Under the pieces are notes generated by a model, which saw nothing but the letters and a program-made list of their open reading frames with translations, did no database searches and was not told the DNA's origin. The position numbers were made by a program, and so were the translations under genes. A stretch of 42,308 bases of DNA from contig JAJDZZ010000060.1 in the NCBI GenBank assembly GCA_022824405.1, positions 1 to 42,308 on the forward strand, read 5' to 3'. This stretch comes from Opitutales bacterium. Its GTDB lineage: Bacteria > Verrucomicrobiota > Verrucomicrobiia > Opitutales > UBA2995. How positions within the stretch are numbered: the stretch's first letter is position 1; each line of letters starts with the position of its first letter. Of this stretch, positions 25,350 to 33,486 are shown in pieces.

Positions 25350-25697
25350 GGGGTTAAAATCAATGACGGAGAACCCGTCGGGATTCCCTGGATCGTGATG
25401 GGCGGTTTCATTCGTCTCATGACCCACCCCCGCGTCCTGGAATACCCCATGCCCATCACCAAGGCAACGGATTGTGTGCAAAGCTGGGTAAACCAGTCCT
25501 CCGTCATTGTCCTCGAACCAGGACAAAACTTTCCCGTCATCTTCTTCCATTTTCTGAAAGAGCTGGGAACGGCGGGAAACATGACTACCGAGGCTCACAT
25601 TGCCGCTTTGGCCGTTGAGAAACAAGCGGAAGTGCACAGTTGCGACGCAGACTTTTCCCGATTTTCGGGTCTCAATTGGAAAAATCCAATCGCCTGA
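25350..25697 (+). pseudogene. vapC-type PIN-domain toxin, 5'-truncated remnant
   Basis: The reading frame beginning right after the binding-protein stop encodes the C-terminal two thirds of a VapC ribonuclease: DGEPVGIPWIVMGGFIRLMTH, PRVLEYPM, VIVLEPGQNF, GNMTTEAHIAALAVEKQAEV, HSCDADFSRFSGLNWKNPI. Expected and missing are the N-terminal 30-40 residues with the first catalytic Asp and a start codon; the usual DAHLAALA reads EAHIAALA. No VapB antitoxin is present. A GTG at 25395 is the only plausible start. It is in the same frame as the binding-protein gene, separated by one stop codon. Confidence 0.8.
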
Positions 25698-25739
25698 GGA
25701 GAATTGCGGGCCAGCCGGCATGTCCATCCAGTTTGTCCT

Positions 25740-25928
25740 TGTTCAATTCCTCATTGCGCCCCCGGCGCCTGCCTCCCCCATTCCATCTTTCCATCACTCC
25801 ACCACTCCTTGCCTTTCGATCACGATCACGATCACGATTTTTCTCGGTGCTCATCCGTGTAATCCATGGTTTTAGCCTTTTTCTCCCTAATTCCTAATTC
25901 CTCATTCCTAATTGGCGCCGCAGGCGCC
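25740..25928. repeat. Intergenic mosaic repeat block
   Basis: Contains ATTCCTCATT with hairpin GCGCC-CCC-GGCGC (25756-25768), CCATCACTCCACCACTCC, CGATCACGATCACGATCACGATT (about 25818-25840), CATCCGTGTAATCCATGG, an ATTCCTA array (about 25886-25913) and hairpin GGCGCC-GCA-GGCGCC (25914-25928). The module order is close to that of the 7500-7768 block. It ends 25 bases before the 3' end of the minus-strand sulfatase. Confidence 0.82.
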
Positions 25929-25953
25929 TGCCCTCCGTCTTTCCAGTTCCAAA

Positions 25954-27489
25954 TTAATTGTAGTCGGGTAAGGTCAACTTTTCCCACGTATTCACATCCT
26001 TATACAAGCGTTGCGTTTCTGAGAGTTGGGCGGTCATCCTTCTGACAACGTTTGCATAGTCGGGGTCCTGGTACACGTTATTCAATTCCAATGGATCTTT
26101 TTGGAGATCGAAGAGTTCCCAATAATCCTGCTCGCTATAATACCGGATCAGCTTATGGCGATCGTCCCGGATGCCCCTGTGAGGGCCGATGCGATGGGCC
26201 GTAAAGAAATTAAAGGAAGGGTCACTCAATTGGGACTGTTCGAATGCCCGCATGGCCCATGTGTTTTCATAATAGGAATAATAGATATGGTCGCGCCATT
26301 CCACATCCCGGCCCAATAACAAGGGTTTGAGGCTTTCTCCCTGCATGACACCCGGGATGGCGACCCCGGCGAAATCAAGTATGGTTGGAGCATAGTCGAT
26401 ATTCATTATCATATGGTTGATTACCTGCCCTGACGCGACCCGTTTGGGAAAACTTACCAGGAGCGGAATTCTCAAGGATGGTTCGTACATGAACCTTTTG
26501 TCGTACCAGCCGTATTCACCAAGGAAAAATCCGTTGTCGGAAGTATAGACGATCAGGGTATTTTCACGCAGCCCCTTTTCTTCCAAGTGGTCCAATACCC
26601 TTCCCAGCCCCTCATCGATACTTTGGATTGCCCGGTAATGGTCTTTGACAAATCGCTGATAGATCCACCTCTTTTTGTCATTATCCGAAAGACCAGGCGG
26701 CAAATCCGCATAATCCCGTTCAAGGCTTTCTTCCAGTCTCATATCCGAGGCTTTCCCCGCAACCAAACGGGTTTCGAAATTGTCGTAAAAAGTTTCCGGA
26801 AAGGGAATTTCTCCATCCTGGTAGAGATCCGTATGTCGTGGGGCAGGTGTGAATGGACGATGAGGGCCCTTATGTTGATAAATGAGGCAAAACGGTTTTT
26901 CCCGGTCGACCCGACTCAAATAGTCCAAGGCCATTTCCGTAATTATATCCGTCACATAGCCATCCCGTTTTATTCGATTACCTCCCTGAATAAACTCGGG
27001 ATCCATGTAGAGCCCCTGTCCCGGTAGAATACTAATGAAGTCAAATCCACGAGGTTCATGGGGAAGGTGCCATTTGCCCACAATCCCGGTTTGGTAGCCC
27101 GCCTCCTGCAAGAGCATCGGAAAAGTCGGCAAATCGGGATCTATTTGCTCAATGCGGCCTTTTCCTTCCGAGTTGCCGCTTATGCCATTCACGTTGGAAA
27201 GACAGCCCGTCAGGACGGTTGCTCGCGCAGGGGCGCAAAGCGAATTGGTGCAGAAAGCGTTTTCAAAAAATACTCCCGTATGGGCTAATCGATCCAGATT
27301 GGGTGTGTGGATCAATGGATTCCCGGCGACACCCAACTGATGGTAGGCGTGATCGTCGGACATGACGAAAAGGATGTTCGGGGGAGAAGTTTGAACGTCC
27401 GCTCCCGATTCTCCCGATGAAAAACCCATCGGCAGTACTAAGCACACCGATAGGAATACCATGGTTCCGGCTTTTTCAGAATGTATCAT
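25954..27489 (-). CDS. Type I sulfatase (heparan/GlcNAc-6-sulfatase-like), exported
   Basis: Formylglycine sulfatase of 511 residues. A hydrophobic N-terminus (about 9-24) acts as signal. The metal-site Asp pair is at 45-46 (MSDDHAYHQLG), the activation motif CAPAR has Cys85, and GIVGKWHLP and YTSDNGFFLGEYGWYDKR follow; the last is typical of the branch including iduronate, glucosamine and heparan-type sulfatases. The C-terminus has WELFDLQKDPLELNNVYQDP. ATG at 27489 is chosen; ATG at 27462 is an alternative, and the open frame upstream overlaps the neighbouring gene and is not coding. It lies 77 bases after the mannonate-dehydratase-like gene, same strand, probably one operon, pointing to a uronate-containing substrate. 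Confidence 0.92.
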   Translation of the reverse strand: MIHSEKAGTMVFLSVCLVLPMGFSSGESGADVQTSPPNILFVMSDDHAYHQLGVAGNPLIHTPNLDRLAHTGVFFENAFCTNSLCAPARATVLTGCLSNVNGISGNSEGKGRIEQIDPDLPTFPMLLQEAGYQTGIVGKWHLPHEPRGFDFISILPGQGLYMDPEFIQGGNRIKRDGYVTDIITEMALDYLSRVDREKPFCLIYQHKGPHRPFTPAPRHTDLYQDGEIPFPETFYDNFETRLVAGKASDMRLEESLERDYADLPPGLSDNDKKRWIYQRFVKDHYRAIQSIDEGLGRVLDHLEEKGLRENTLIVYTSDNGFFLGEYGWYDKRFMYEPSLRIPLLVSFPKRVASGQVINHMIMNIDYAPTILDFAGVAIPGVMQGESLKPLLLGRDVEWRDHIYYSYYENTWAMRAFEQSQLSDPSFNFFTAHRIGPHRGIRDDRHKLIRYYSEQDYWELFDLQKDPLELNNVYQDPDYANVVRRMTAQLSETQRLYKDVNTWEKLTLPDYN

Positions 27490-27566
27490 AAGGCAGTAAT
27501 TTAATCCTTTCTGTTTCCGCACCGCTTTACCTGCCTCGGGGACAGGGTATTCCGCTGCGATGTCTC

Positions 27567-28901
27567 TCAGGGTCGGACCGGGGTTCCATCGGGTCGGCGC
27601 ATAATGGGACGGTACCACGGCTCGCTGGGCAACGGATATTTGGCAGCTTTCTCCTCGTCTATGTCCATACCGAATCCAGGCGCTTCGTGAATGACCATGT
27701 AGCCGTTCTCGAACTTGGGGCAATTGCTGAAGACCTCTTGGGTTTCCGGTGCAAAAAACACCTGTTCCTGAATGCCAAAGTTCCAGATGGCAAGATCCAT
27801 GTGAGCATTGCCCACGTGACCGATGGGAGAAGTATTACCGGGGCCGTGCCAGGCAGTCCGCACATTAAACCACTCGCAGAGCCGGGCTACCTTCATGGCC
27901 GGAGTAATTCCGCCGATCTGGGAAACGTGAATGCGAATGAAATCGATCAGGCGATCCACAATCAGGCCCACCCATTCGTGCGGGTTATTGAAAAGTTCCC
28001 CCATGGCCAAGGCACAGGAAGATTGTTCCCGTAGAATTTTAAAGTACCCGATATCCTCCGGGGCAAAGGGATCTTCGATGAAGAAGGGCCGGTACGGTTC
28101 CAACTCCTTAACGAGATTTATGGCCTCGATGGGGGGAAGCAGCTCATGGATATCGTGCAGAAATTCCGGTTCCTCACCGAATTCGTTGCGCGCCATCTCG
28201 AAAATCTGAGGCACCATTTTCACGTAAGGTCGAATCTCCATGACCGAGTCGGTGGCGACGCCAAATCCACCTTTTCGAAAATCGGGGACGCCTTCAGCCA
28301 GGTGAGGAGATCCATAGCGGCCGAGTTGAATGCGTATGTGACGGAAGCCCTGCTCGCGAAAACTGGCGATACTATCCTTCAACTCTTCCAGGTCATTGCC
28401 ACGGGCATGTCCATAGCAATCCACGGCAAAGCGGCACTTTCCCCCAAGCAACTGGTAAACCGGCAAGCCGGCCCGCTTTCCCTTGATGTCCCATAGAGCT
28501 TGGTCGAGCCCACCCAAAACCGTGTTCAGGATCGGGCCATTTCGCCAATAGGTGCTGACATTCACGGTCTGCCAGATATCCTCTATGTTATCGGGATCCT
28601 TGCCCCGCAATAGGGGATCGAGATACTTTTCCACCGCGGCGGTGAGGGTGGCATAACGGCGAATCCCGGTGGCACAGCCAATGCCCCAAAGCCCCGGCTC
28701 ACTCGTCTCTACCTTGACCACCCCAAATCCGGTTCCATTGGGATAGGTGTGAATAATCTTCACCTTGGTGATTTTGATCGGCTCCATGGCTGGAGTAGCC
28801 TGAACGATGTCCTGGGCCGCCGCGGTCCTTCGACCCAGGCTGGTTCCAAGGATTCCGGCCGATCCCGTAGTTAGAAGAGATAGGGCTCTGCGTCGATTCA
28901 T
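27567..28901 (-). CDS. Mannonate dehydratase family (ManD/RspA) enolase-superfamily protein with export-like N-terminus
   Basis: Enolase-superfamily protein of 444 residues. Family residues are present: Tyr163 (CYGHARG), metal and base motif HDIH (Asp250, His252), Glu276 (FIEDPF), Glu302 (MGELFNN) and His352 (AWHGPGN). The C-terminal GFGMDIDEEKAAKYPL is characteristic of ManD/RspA. Known members dehydrate D-mannonate to 2-keto-3-deoxygluconate or are nearly inactive. Odd: an N-terminal leader MNRRRALSLLTTGSAGILG...AAAQ looks like a Tat or Sec export signal, unexpected for a cytoplasmic step. uxaC and a uxuB-like SDR lie 2-5 kb away. Downstream partner is a sulfatase. Confidence 0.87.
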   Translation of the reverse strand: MNRRRALSLLTTGSAGILGTSLGRRTAAAQDIVQATPAMEPIKITKVKIIHTYPNGTGFGVVKVETSEPGLWGIGCATGIRRYATLTAAVEKYLDPLLRGKDPDNIEDIWQTVNVSTYWRNGPILNTVLGGLDQALWDIKGKRAGLPVYQLLGGKCRFAVDCYGHARGNDLEELKDSIASFREQGFRHIRIQLGRYGSPHLAEGVPDFRKGGFGVATDSVMEIRPYVKMVPQIFEMARNEFGEEPEFLHDIHELLPPIEAINLVKELEPYRPFFIEDPFAPEDIGYFKILREQSSCALAMGELFNNPHEWVGLIVDRLIDFIRIHVSQIGGITPAMKVARLCEWFNVRTAWHGPGNTSPIGHVGNAHMDLAIWNFGIQEQVFFAPETQEVFSNCPKFENGYMVIHEAPGFGMDIDEEKAAKYPLPSEPWYRPIMRRPDGTPVRP

Positions 28902-29123
28902 GGGGAATGGGAACTTGTGATTTTGGGCGTATTATTGGCTTTTATACTGCAAATGGAAAGAACCTCTGATCTCATCAGGGTAGGCCCTCGGCATTTTTTC
29001 AACTTTCATCCGGCGCCTTCCACATCGACCCATCTACCCCCTCCCCATGCGCTCAAAGAAATTCTGGATTTTGCCATCGGCCATGGCCATGATGACCGGA
29101 AACAGCGTAATGCCTTCCAATCG

Positions 29124-30161
29124 ATGAACAGACGGCGGTTTTTGGGCGCCTTGCCTTTCCTTTATACCCTTCCCAAAATGGGATGGGCTGGAGGTGCGGC
29201 ATCACAGCCATCAAATCGGTATTTCTACCTGGTCCGATGCAACGGCAGGTGGTCGCTCCAGGCCCCTTCCTTTCTCCGTCCCGCCGCCAACCCCTTTTTC
29301 GGCCGCCCGGACGGGGATATCCTCAAAACCGGAAAGGAATTTTCCTTCGTCGACGTGTGGGATTCCGCTTTTCAAACGAAAATTGCGGCCTGTGTGAGTG
29401 AAGACGGCCGGCGTTTCAGGAACAATCCCAACCTCATTGGCTGGATTTGGACGGATTCACTTCCCTGGGACCTCGCCACCTCCCGCCTTTCCCTCGAAAC
29501 GGACTGGGTCAGTTTTATCCGGCAACTACCAGCCCAAGCGCCAGGGAAACGACAATACGTCGATTTTCTTTTGCGCCGCTACCAGGGGAATTTCAGGACC
29601 GTCAATCGCCTCTACGGGTCCAATTGCGGAAGCCGCGATGGACTCTTGAACTTTCCTTTTATCAAAGTCGATTGGCAAAACCGGGTCATTTTCGGGGACG
29701 ATGACAGGTTTTTACAACGGATTGCCGGGGAGTATTACCGGCAACTGGCGAAAATGTATCGGCGGCACGATCCCAACCGCCTCATTTTTGGGGATATTTA
29801 TGGGTACCGTCATCACCCGCAAACTGTACTGAGCCAAGCCGTCAAATTCGTTGATGCCTTGTGCCTGAAGACAAGCCCTATGAAGCCCCCCTTTCCCGAG
29901 GAATGGCCTACTTATACCCGGCACGGAAGGAGCCCGGCCATCCCAGCTCTCGAACATCTCCACCGCCTCTACGGGAAACCGATCCTCCTTTTCGGGCATC
30001 CCGACCAAAGGGTATGGGCCATGCGAAAACCCTACCTTATCGGGTTCAGCAGCAGACCGTCCCCTGCCGATTACCCCCGACAAACCACCGGGCAGAAACA
30101 TTTGGTTGAAGTCAAGTCGGGCAACGGCATCCTCCTAGCCCGACTGGCCTCGACTTCCTAA
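29124..30161 (+). CDS. Agarase-like (GH-type TIM barrel) protein, shortened
   Basis: Exported protein of 345 residues, Tat-like leader MNRRRFLGALPFLYTLPKMGWAGG. It holds blocks reminiscent of agarase-type glycoside hydrolases: YFYLVRCNGRWSL, FVDVWDSAFQTKI, NNPNLIGWIWTDSLPWDL, RYQGNFRTVNRLYG, LAKMYRRHDPNRLIFGDIYG, KPILLFGHPD and MRKPYLIGF. Compared with the family as I know it, sequence between the first two blocks and between the last two is much shorter, so it may be a degenerate or reduced enzyme. ATG at 29124 is chosen; an in-frame start at 28917 would add 69 low-complexity residues in the divergent promoter region. It is 13 bases ahead of the FAH gene. Confidence 0.6.
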   Translation: MNRRRFLGALPFLYTLPKMGWAGGAASQPSNRYFYLVRCNGRWSLQAPSFLRPAANPFFGRPDGDILKTGKEFSFVDVWDSAFQTKIAACVSEDGRRFRNNPNLIGWIWTDSLPWDLATSRLSLETDWVSFIRQLPAQAPGKRQYVDFLLRRYQGNFRTVNRLYGSNCGSRDGLLNFPFIKVDWQNRVIFGDDDRFLQRIAGEYYRQLAKMYRRHDPNRLIFGDIYGYRHHPQTVLSQAVKFVDALCLKTSPMKPPFPEEWPTYTRHGRSPAIPALEHLHRLYGKPILLFGHPDQRVWAMRKPYLIGFSSRPSPADYPRQTTGQKHLVEVKSGNGILLARLASTS

Positions 30162-30174
30162 GGCAAAATTTCCG

Positions 30175-31029
30175 GTGAACCCATCCTACAAACTCTATCG
30201 ATTAAGGGAGGGCATCTTCCTGGATCGCGGCACGGACTGCGGGTTCATCGATGCGGAATGGGACGCTATCTTCCAGAAGAGGAACCTGCGCAGGTTCCTG
30301 GCCGAAGCCACTCTGGCCCCGGGCCAGGCCGACTTGGCAAATCCGCTGGCGCCGATCCGGAGCCAGGAGGTCTGGGCTTGCGGAGTAACCTACTACTCCA
30401 GCCGACTGGCCCGGATGGAGGAATCGCGGGATGCGGGAGGAGGAGACTTTTATTCGCGCGTCTATGTAGCAGATCGTCCGGAAATCTTTTTCAAGGCAAC
30501 CCCCGACCGGGTTTCCGGGCCGGGACAACCGCTGCGTATCCGCCGGGACTCGTCCTGGGACGTGCCGGAACCGGAACTCACCCTGGCCATCTCGTCCCAC
30601 GGGAGTATCATCGGTTACACCATCGGCAACGACATGAGTTCGCGCAGTATCGAAGGTGAAAACCCCCTCTATCTTCCCCAGGCGAAAACCTACCAGCAAT
30701 GCGCCGGCCTCGGACCCTGCCTCCTCATTTCCCCCACCCCGCTTCCGCCCGAGACGGAAATGCGCCTGGAGGTCATGAGGCACGGAAAATCCTCCTTTTC
30801 CGGGAGTTGCAAATTGAGCGACATGAAGCGGAGCCAGGAAGAATTGGTCAGCTACCTGACCCGCGAACTGGAGTTTCCCAACGGCGCTTTTCTTATGACG
30901 GGAACCGGTATCGTGCCCGGTAAGGAATTTACCCTGGAAACGGGAGATAATGTCAGCATTACCATCGAACCCATCGGCACCCTGAGCAATCCGGTGGTTC
31001 GAGGGGGGAGAGCGACGTCAGGACGGTAG
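30175..31029 (+). CDS. Fumarylacetoacetate hydrolase family protein (2-keto-3-deoxy sugar acid dehydratase/hydrolase-like)
   Basis: Cytoplasmic 284-residue FAH-fold enzyme. The metal-site Glu motif VPEPELTLAI, then GYTIGNDMSSRSIEGENPLYLPQAKTY, CAGLGPC, FLMTGTGIVPG and the C-terminal GDNVSITIEPIGTLSNPV are visible. ENPLYLPQAK is shared with 2-dehydro-3-deoxy-D-arabinonate dehydratases. 2,4-diketo-3-deoxy-acid hydrolases of the rhamnose or fucose route are an alternative. The start is GTG (30175), 13 bases after the agarase-like gene. Convergent with uxaC; the 105-base gap holds an ATTCCTA array and hairpin. Together with the SDR at 34261 it suggests non-phosphorylative catabolism of a deoxysugar or pentose. 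Confidence 0.85.
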   Translation: MNPSYKLYRLREGIFLDRGTDCGFIDAEWDAIFQKRNLRRFLAEATLAPGQADLANPLAPIRSQEVWACGVTYYSSRLARMEESRDAGGGDFYSRVYVADRPEIFFKATPDRVSGPGQPLRIRRDSSWDVPEPELTLAISSHGSIIGYTIGNDMSSRSIEGENPLYLPQAKTYQQCAGLGPCLLISPTPLPPETEMRLEVMRHGKSSFSGSCKLSDMKRSQEELVSYLTRELEFPNGAFLMTGTGIVPGKEFTLETGDNVSITIEPIGTLSNPVVRGGRATSGR

Positions 31030-31059
31030 AAAGAGGTCAATTCCACCACTCCTTTCCTT

Positions 31060-31127
31060 CTTCCTTCTCCCTCATTCCTCATTCCTAATTCCTAATTCCT
31101 AATTCTTAATTGGCGCTCCCCGGCGCC
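31060..31127. repeat. ATTCCTA array with GGCGC hairpin between convergent genes
   Basis: CCTTCTTCC, then about five ATTCCTA/ATTCTTA units (about 31070-31111), then GGCGC (31112-31116) pairing with GCGCC (31123-31127). It occupies most of the gap between the FAH gene and uxaC, eight bases from the uxaC stop codon. A bidirectional terminator role is possible. Confidence 0.8.
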
Positions 31128-31134
31128 TATGTGG

Positions 31135-32538
31135 TTATTGGGCAAATCCAAAAAAACGCATGGCATTTTGATAGCAGATATTGCGCACCATGGGTCCCAC
31201 CAGGGAGAGATCGTCGGGAATTTCCCCCTTTTCCATGTCGTTCCCGAATAGATTGCAAAGTATCCTGCGAAAGTATTCGTGGCGCGGATAGGACAGAAAA
31301 GACCGCGAGTCCGTCAACATGCCCACGAAGTGGGCGATCAGACCCATATTGGAAAGGGCGTTCATCTGGTCGATCATGCCTTCCTTCTGATCGAGGTGCC
31401 ACCAGCCCGAACCCAGTTGAATTTTTCCGGCCACCGAACCGTCCATGAAATTTCCCAGCATGGAAGCCATGGAATAATAATGGGTATTGTTGTTATTGTA
31501 GATCACCACCTTGGGCAACTGCCCGGTCCGATCCATACTGTCGAAGAAACGACTCATGGCATGGTTCTGCGGATAGTCACCCATTGAATCAAATCCCGTG
31601 TCCGGACCGACTTCGTTTAACTTGCGGGTATTGTTGTTGCGCATGGCGCCGATGTGAAACTGCATGGCCCAATCCTTCTCCGCATTCCAGCGACCCACTT
31701 CCCGCATAAGGTAAAAGGCATATTGTTCCTTTTCCTCGGCCGAGGCGGCTTGGCCATGGCGGGCCCGCCTGAATATTGCCGAAACCGCCTCCCTCGAGGT
31801 TTCGGCATAATAACACCGTTTCAGCCCATGATCAGATAGACGGCCGCCCATTTGGTGGAAAAAGTCGTGGCGCGATTTCAACGCTCTGAGAAAATCGTCA
31901 AGGTCATCGACGTGGGTCCCCGCGACATCCCCCAAGGCGTCTACCCACAAGTTGAAACCCTTTGGATCATCCACCTGGAGGCCCGGGTCCGGACGAAAGG
32001 TCGGAACCACCCGCGTTTCCAGCCCGCTCTGCGCAATGGTGCGGTGATGTTCGAGGGGGTCCGTCGGATCGTCCGTGGTACCGACCACCCTTACTTTGAA
32101 ATGGCTCAGGATGCCATGAGCCCTCAACGCCTCCGATTTCAGCTTGGCGTTGGCCTCCTGCCAGATTTCAGGGGCTGTGTCTTCATTGATAAGAAGGTCT
32201 ATCCCGAAATACCGTTGCAGTTCGAGGTGGCTCCAATGATAGAGCGGGTTGCGCAAGGTATTGGGAACAGTGCGGCACCAAGCCAGGTGTTTTTCATAAG
32301 GATCCGCCTCCCCGGTACAATAGGCCTCCCCAATCCCATTGCTGCGCATGGCCCGCCATTTGTAATGATCCCCTTCCAGCCAGATTTCGGATAGATTCTG
32401 AAACTGTCGGTTCGATGCCACGTCCTGAGGCGGAAGGTGGCAATGATAGTCGCAAATGGGTTCGTCCTTGGCGTAGCGATAGAAAAGCTCGCGGGCAGAA
32501 TCGCTCTGCAATAAAAAGTCTTCGTCGATAAAGGCCAT
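31135..32538 (-). CDS. uxaC: Glucuronate isomerase (uronate isomerase)
   Basis: Cytoplasmic amidohydrolase-superfamily enzyme of 467 residues converting D-glucuronate to D-fructuronate (and galacturonate to tagaturonate). Family landmarks: metal ligands CDYHCHLPPQDVASN (His32, His34), LEGDHYKWRAMRSNGI, the NPLYHWSHLELQRYFGI stretch, VVGTTDDPTDPLEHH, MQFHIGAMRNNN, DSMGDYPQNHAMSRFFD, LGSGWWHLDQKEGMIDQ, and LTDSRSFLSYPRHEYFRRILC. Length matches the family. It is second in a minus-strand operon, 12 bases after the uxuB-like SDR, whose product would reduce its fructuronate. This pair is the clearest pathway evidence in the window. Confidence 0.96.
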   Translation of the reverse strand: MAFIDEDFLLQSDSARELFYRYAKDEPICDYHCHLPPQDVASNRQFQNLSEIWLEGDHYKWRAMRSNGIGEAYCTGEADPYEKHLAWCRTVPNTLRNPLYHWSHLELQRYFGIDLLINEDTAPEIWQEANAKLKSEALRAHGILSHFKVRVVGTTDDPTDPLEHHRTIAQSGLETRVVPTFRPDPGLQVDDPKGFNLWVDALGDVAGTHVDDLDDFLRALKSRHDFFHQMGGRLSDHGLKRCYYAETSREAVSAIFRRARHGQAASAEEKEQYAFYLMREVGRWNAEKDWAMQFHIGAMRNNNTRKLNEVGPDTGFDSMGDYPQNHAMSRFFDSMDRTGQLPKVVIYNNNNTHYYSMASMLGNFMDGSVAGKIQLGSGWWHLDQKEGMIDQMNALSNMGLIAHFVGMLTDSRSFLSYPRHEYFRRILCNLFGNDMEKGEIPDDLSLVGPMVRNICYQNAMRFFGFAQ

Positions 32539-32550
32539 GTTTGAGGGGGA

Positions 32551-33333
32551 TTAGATGGTCATGGCGGCAAAACCGCCGTCCACCACAATTTCAGCTCCCG
32601 TGATGAATGAACCGGCATTATCGGAGGCCAGCAAAAGCGTTGCCCCGATGAGTTCCTCCGCGTCTCCGAAGCGCTTCATGGGAGTATGCCCCATTATAGA
32701 CTTCACCCGATCCTCCGTCAGCACCTTACGGTTCTGTTCCGCCGGGAAGAATCCGGGCACTATGGTATTGACCCGCACCTTGCTCGTGGCCCATTCGCGG
32801 GCCAGGTTTTTGGACAAATTGTGGACGGAGGCCTTGGTCGCAGAATAGGTGAACACCCTGGAGAGCGGGATCAGGCCGGACATCGAACCCACGTTGATGA
32901 TGCTGCCTCCAACACCGCGGTCGACCAGGTATTGGCCAAATACCTGACAGGTCAGAAAGACCGCTTTCATGTTGACGGAAAAAATCCGGTCGAATTCCTC
33001 CTCCTCGATTTCAAAATAAGGAGTCGGAGAATTGGCCCCGGCGCCGTTGACCAGGATGTCCACTTTCCCGGACCGCTCCAACACCTCATCGAGCACGGCC
33101 TGTATTCCCGCCTTGCAGGATAAATCAACCGCAACGAAATAGCCCCGCCCACTGGCATCCTCGATGCGCTGGAGTCTGGCTTCTGCCTTCTCCCGGCTGC
33201 GGCCCACCAGTACCACCTCGGCGCCCGCTTGGGCCATCCCCTCCGCCATGGCCCCGCAAAGCTCGCCCGTGCCTCCGAATACCACGGCAACTTTTCCGCC
33301 GAGACCAAAAAGATCAGTTAGCAAATCCGACAT
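32551..33333 (-). CDS. uxuB: SDR-type D-mannonate oxidoreductase (fructuronate reductase)-like
   Basis: Short-chain dehydrogenase of 260 residues with Rossmann motif [18 protein letters not shown]-equivalent NGAG, catalytic Ser and Tyr-x3-Lys (NVGSMSG, YSATKAS) and C-terminal [29 protein letters not shown] and [15 protein letters not shown] is shared with SDR-type UxuB (YjmF) that interconvert D-fructuronate and D-mannonate with NADH. It stands directly upstream of uxaC with 12 bases between, which supports the call. The unrelated long-chain MDR-type UxuB of Escherichia coli is not meant. Upstream 153 bases are shared with the divergent TonB-like gene. Confidence 0.85.
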   Translation of the reverse strand: MSDLLTDLFGLGGKVAVVFGGTGELCGAMAEGMAQAGAEVVLVGRSREKAEARLQRIEDASGRGYFVAVDLSCKAGIQAVLDEVLERSGKVDILVNGAGANSPTPYFEIEEEEFDRIFSVNMKAVFLTCQVFGQYLVDRGVGGSIINVGSMSGLIPLSRVFTYSATKASVHNLSKNLAREWATSKVRVNTIVPGFFPAEQNRKVLTEDRVKSIMGHTPMKRFGDAEELIGATLLLASDNAGSFITGAEIVVDGGFAAMTI

Positions 33334-33486
33334 GTCGCGTATTCGATAGGTATCCCCAGCCGGTCGGCAAGCCCAACCGGAGCCCAGTAGAAAATTTGTG
33401 AGACATGCCGGCTAAAACACTTTCCGATTCAGCATGGCGAACGGGTTGGGTTGCATAACGCGAAACTCCGGTCATGTTCATGTACC

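Noticed and set aside
27490-27723. Upstream in-frame extension of the sulfatase at 25954-27489
   Set aside because: The extra residues lack any signal and overlap the end of the ManD-like gene; family proteins start near 27489.
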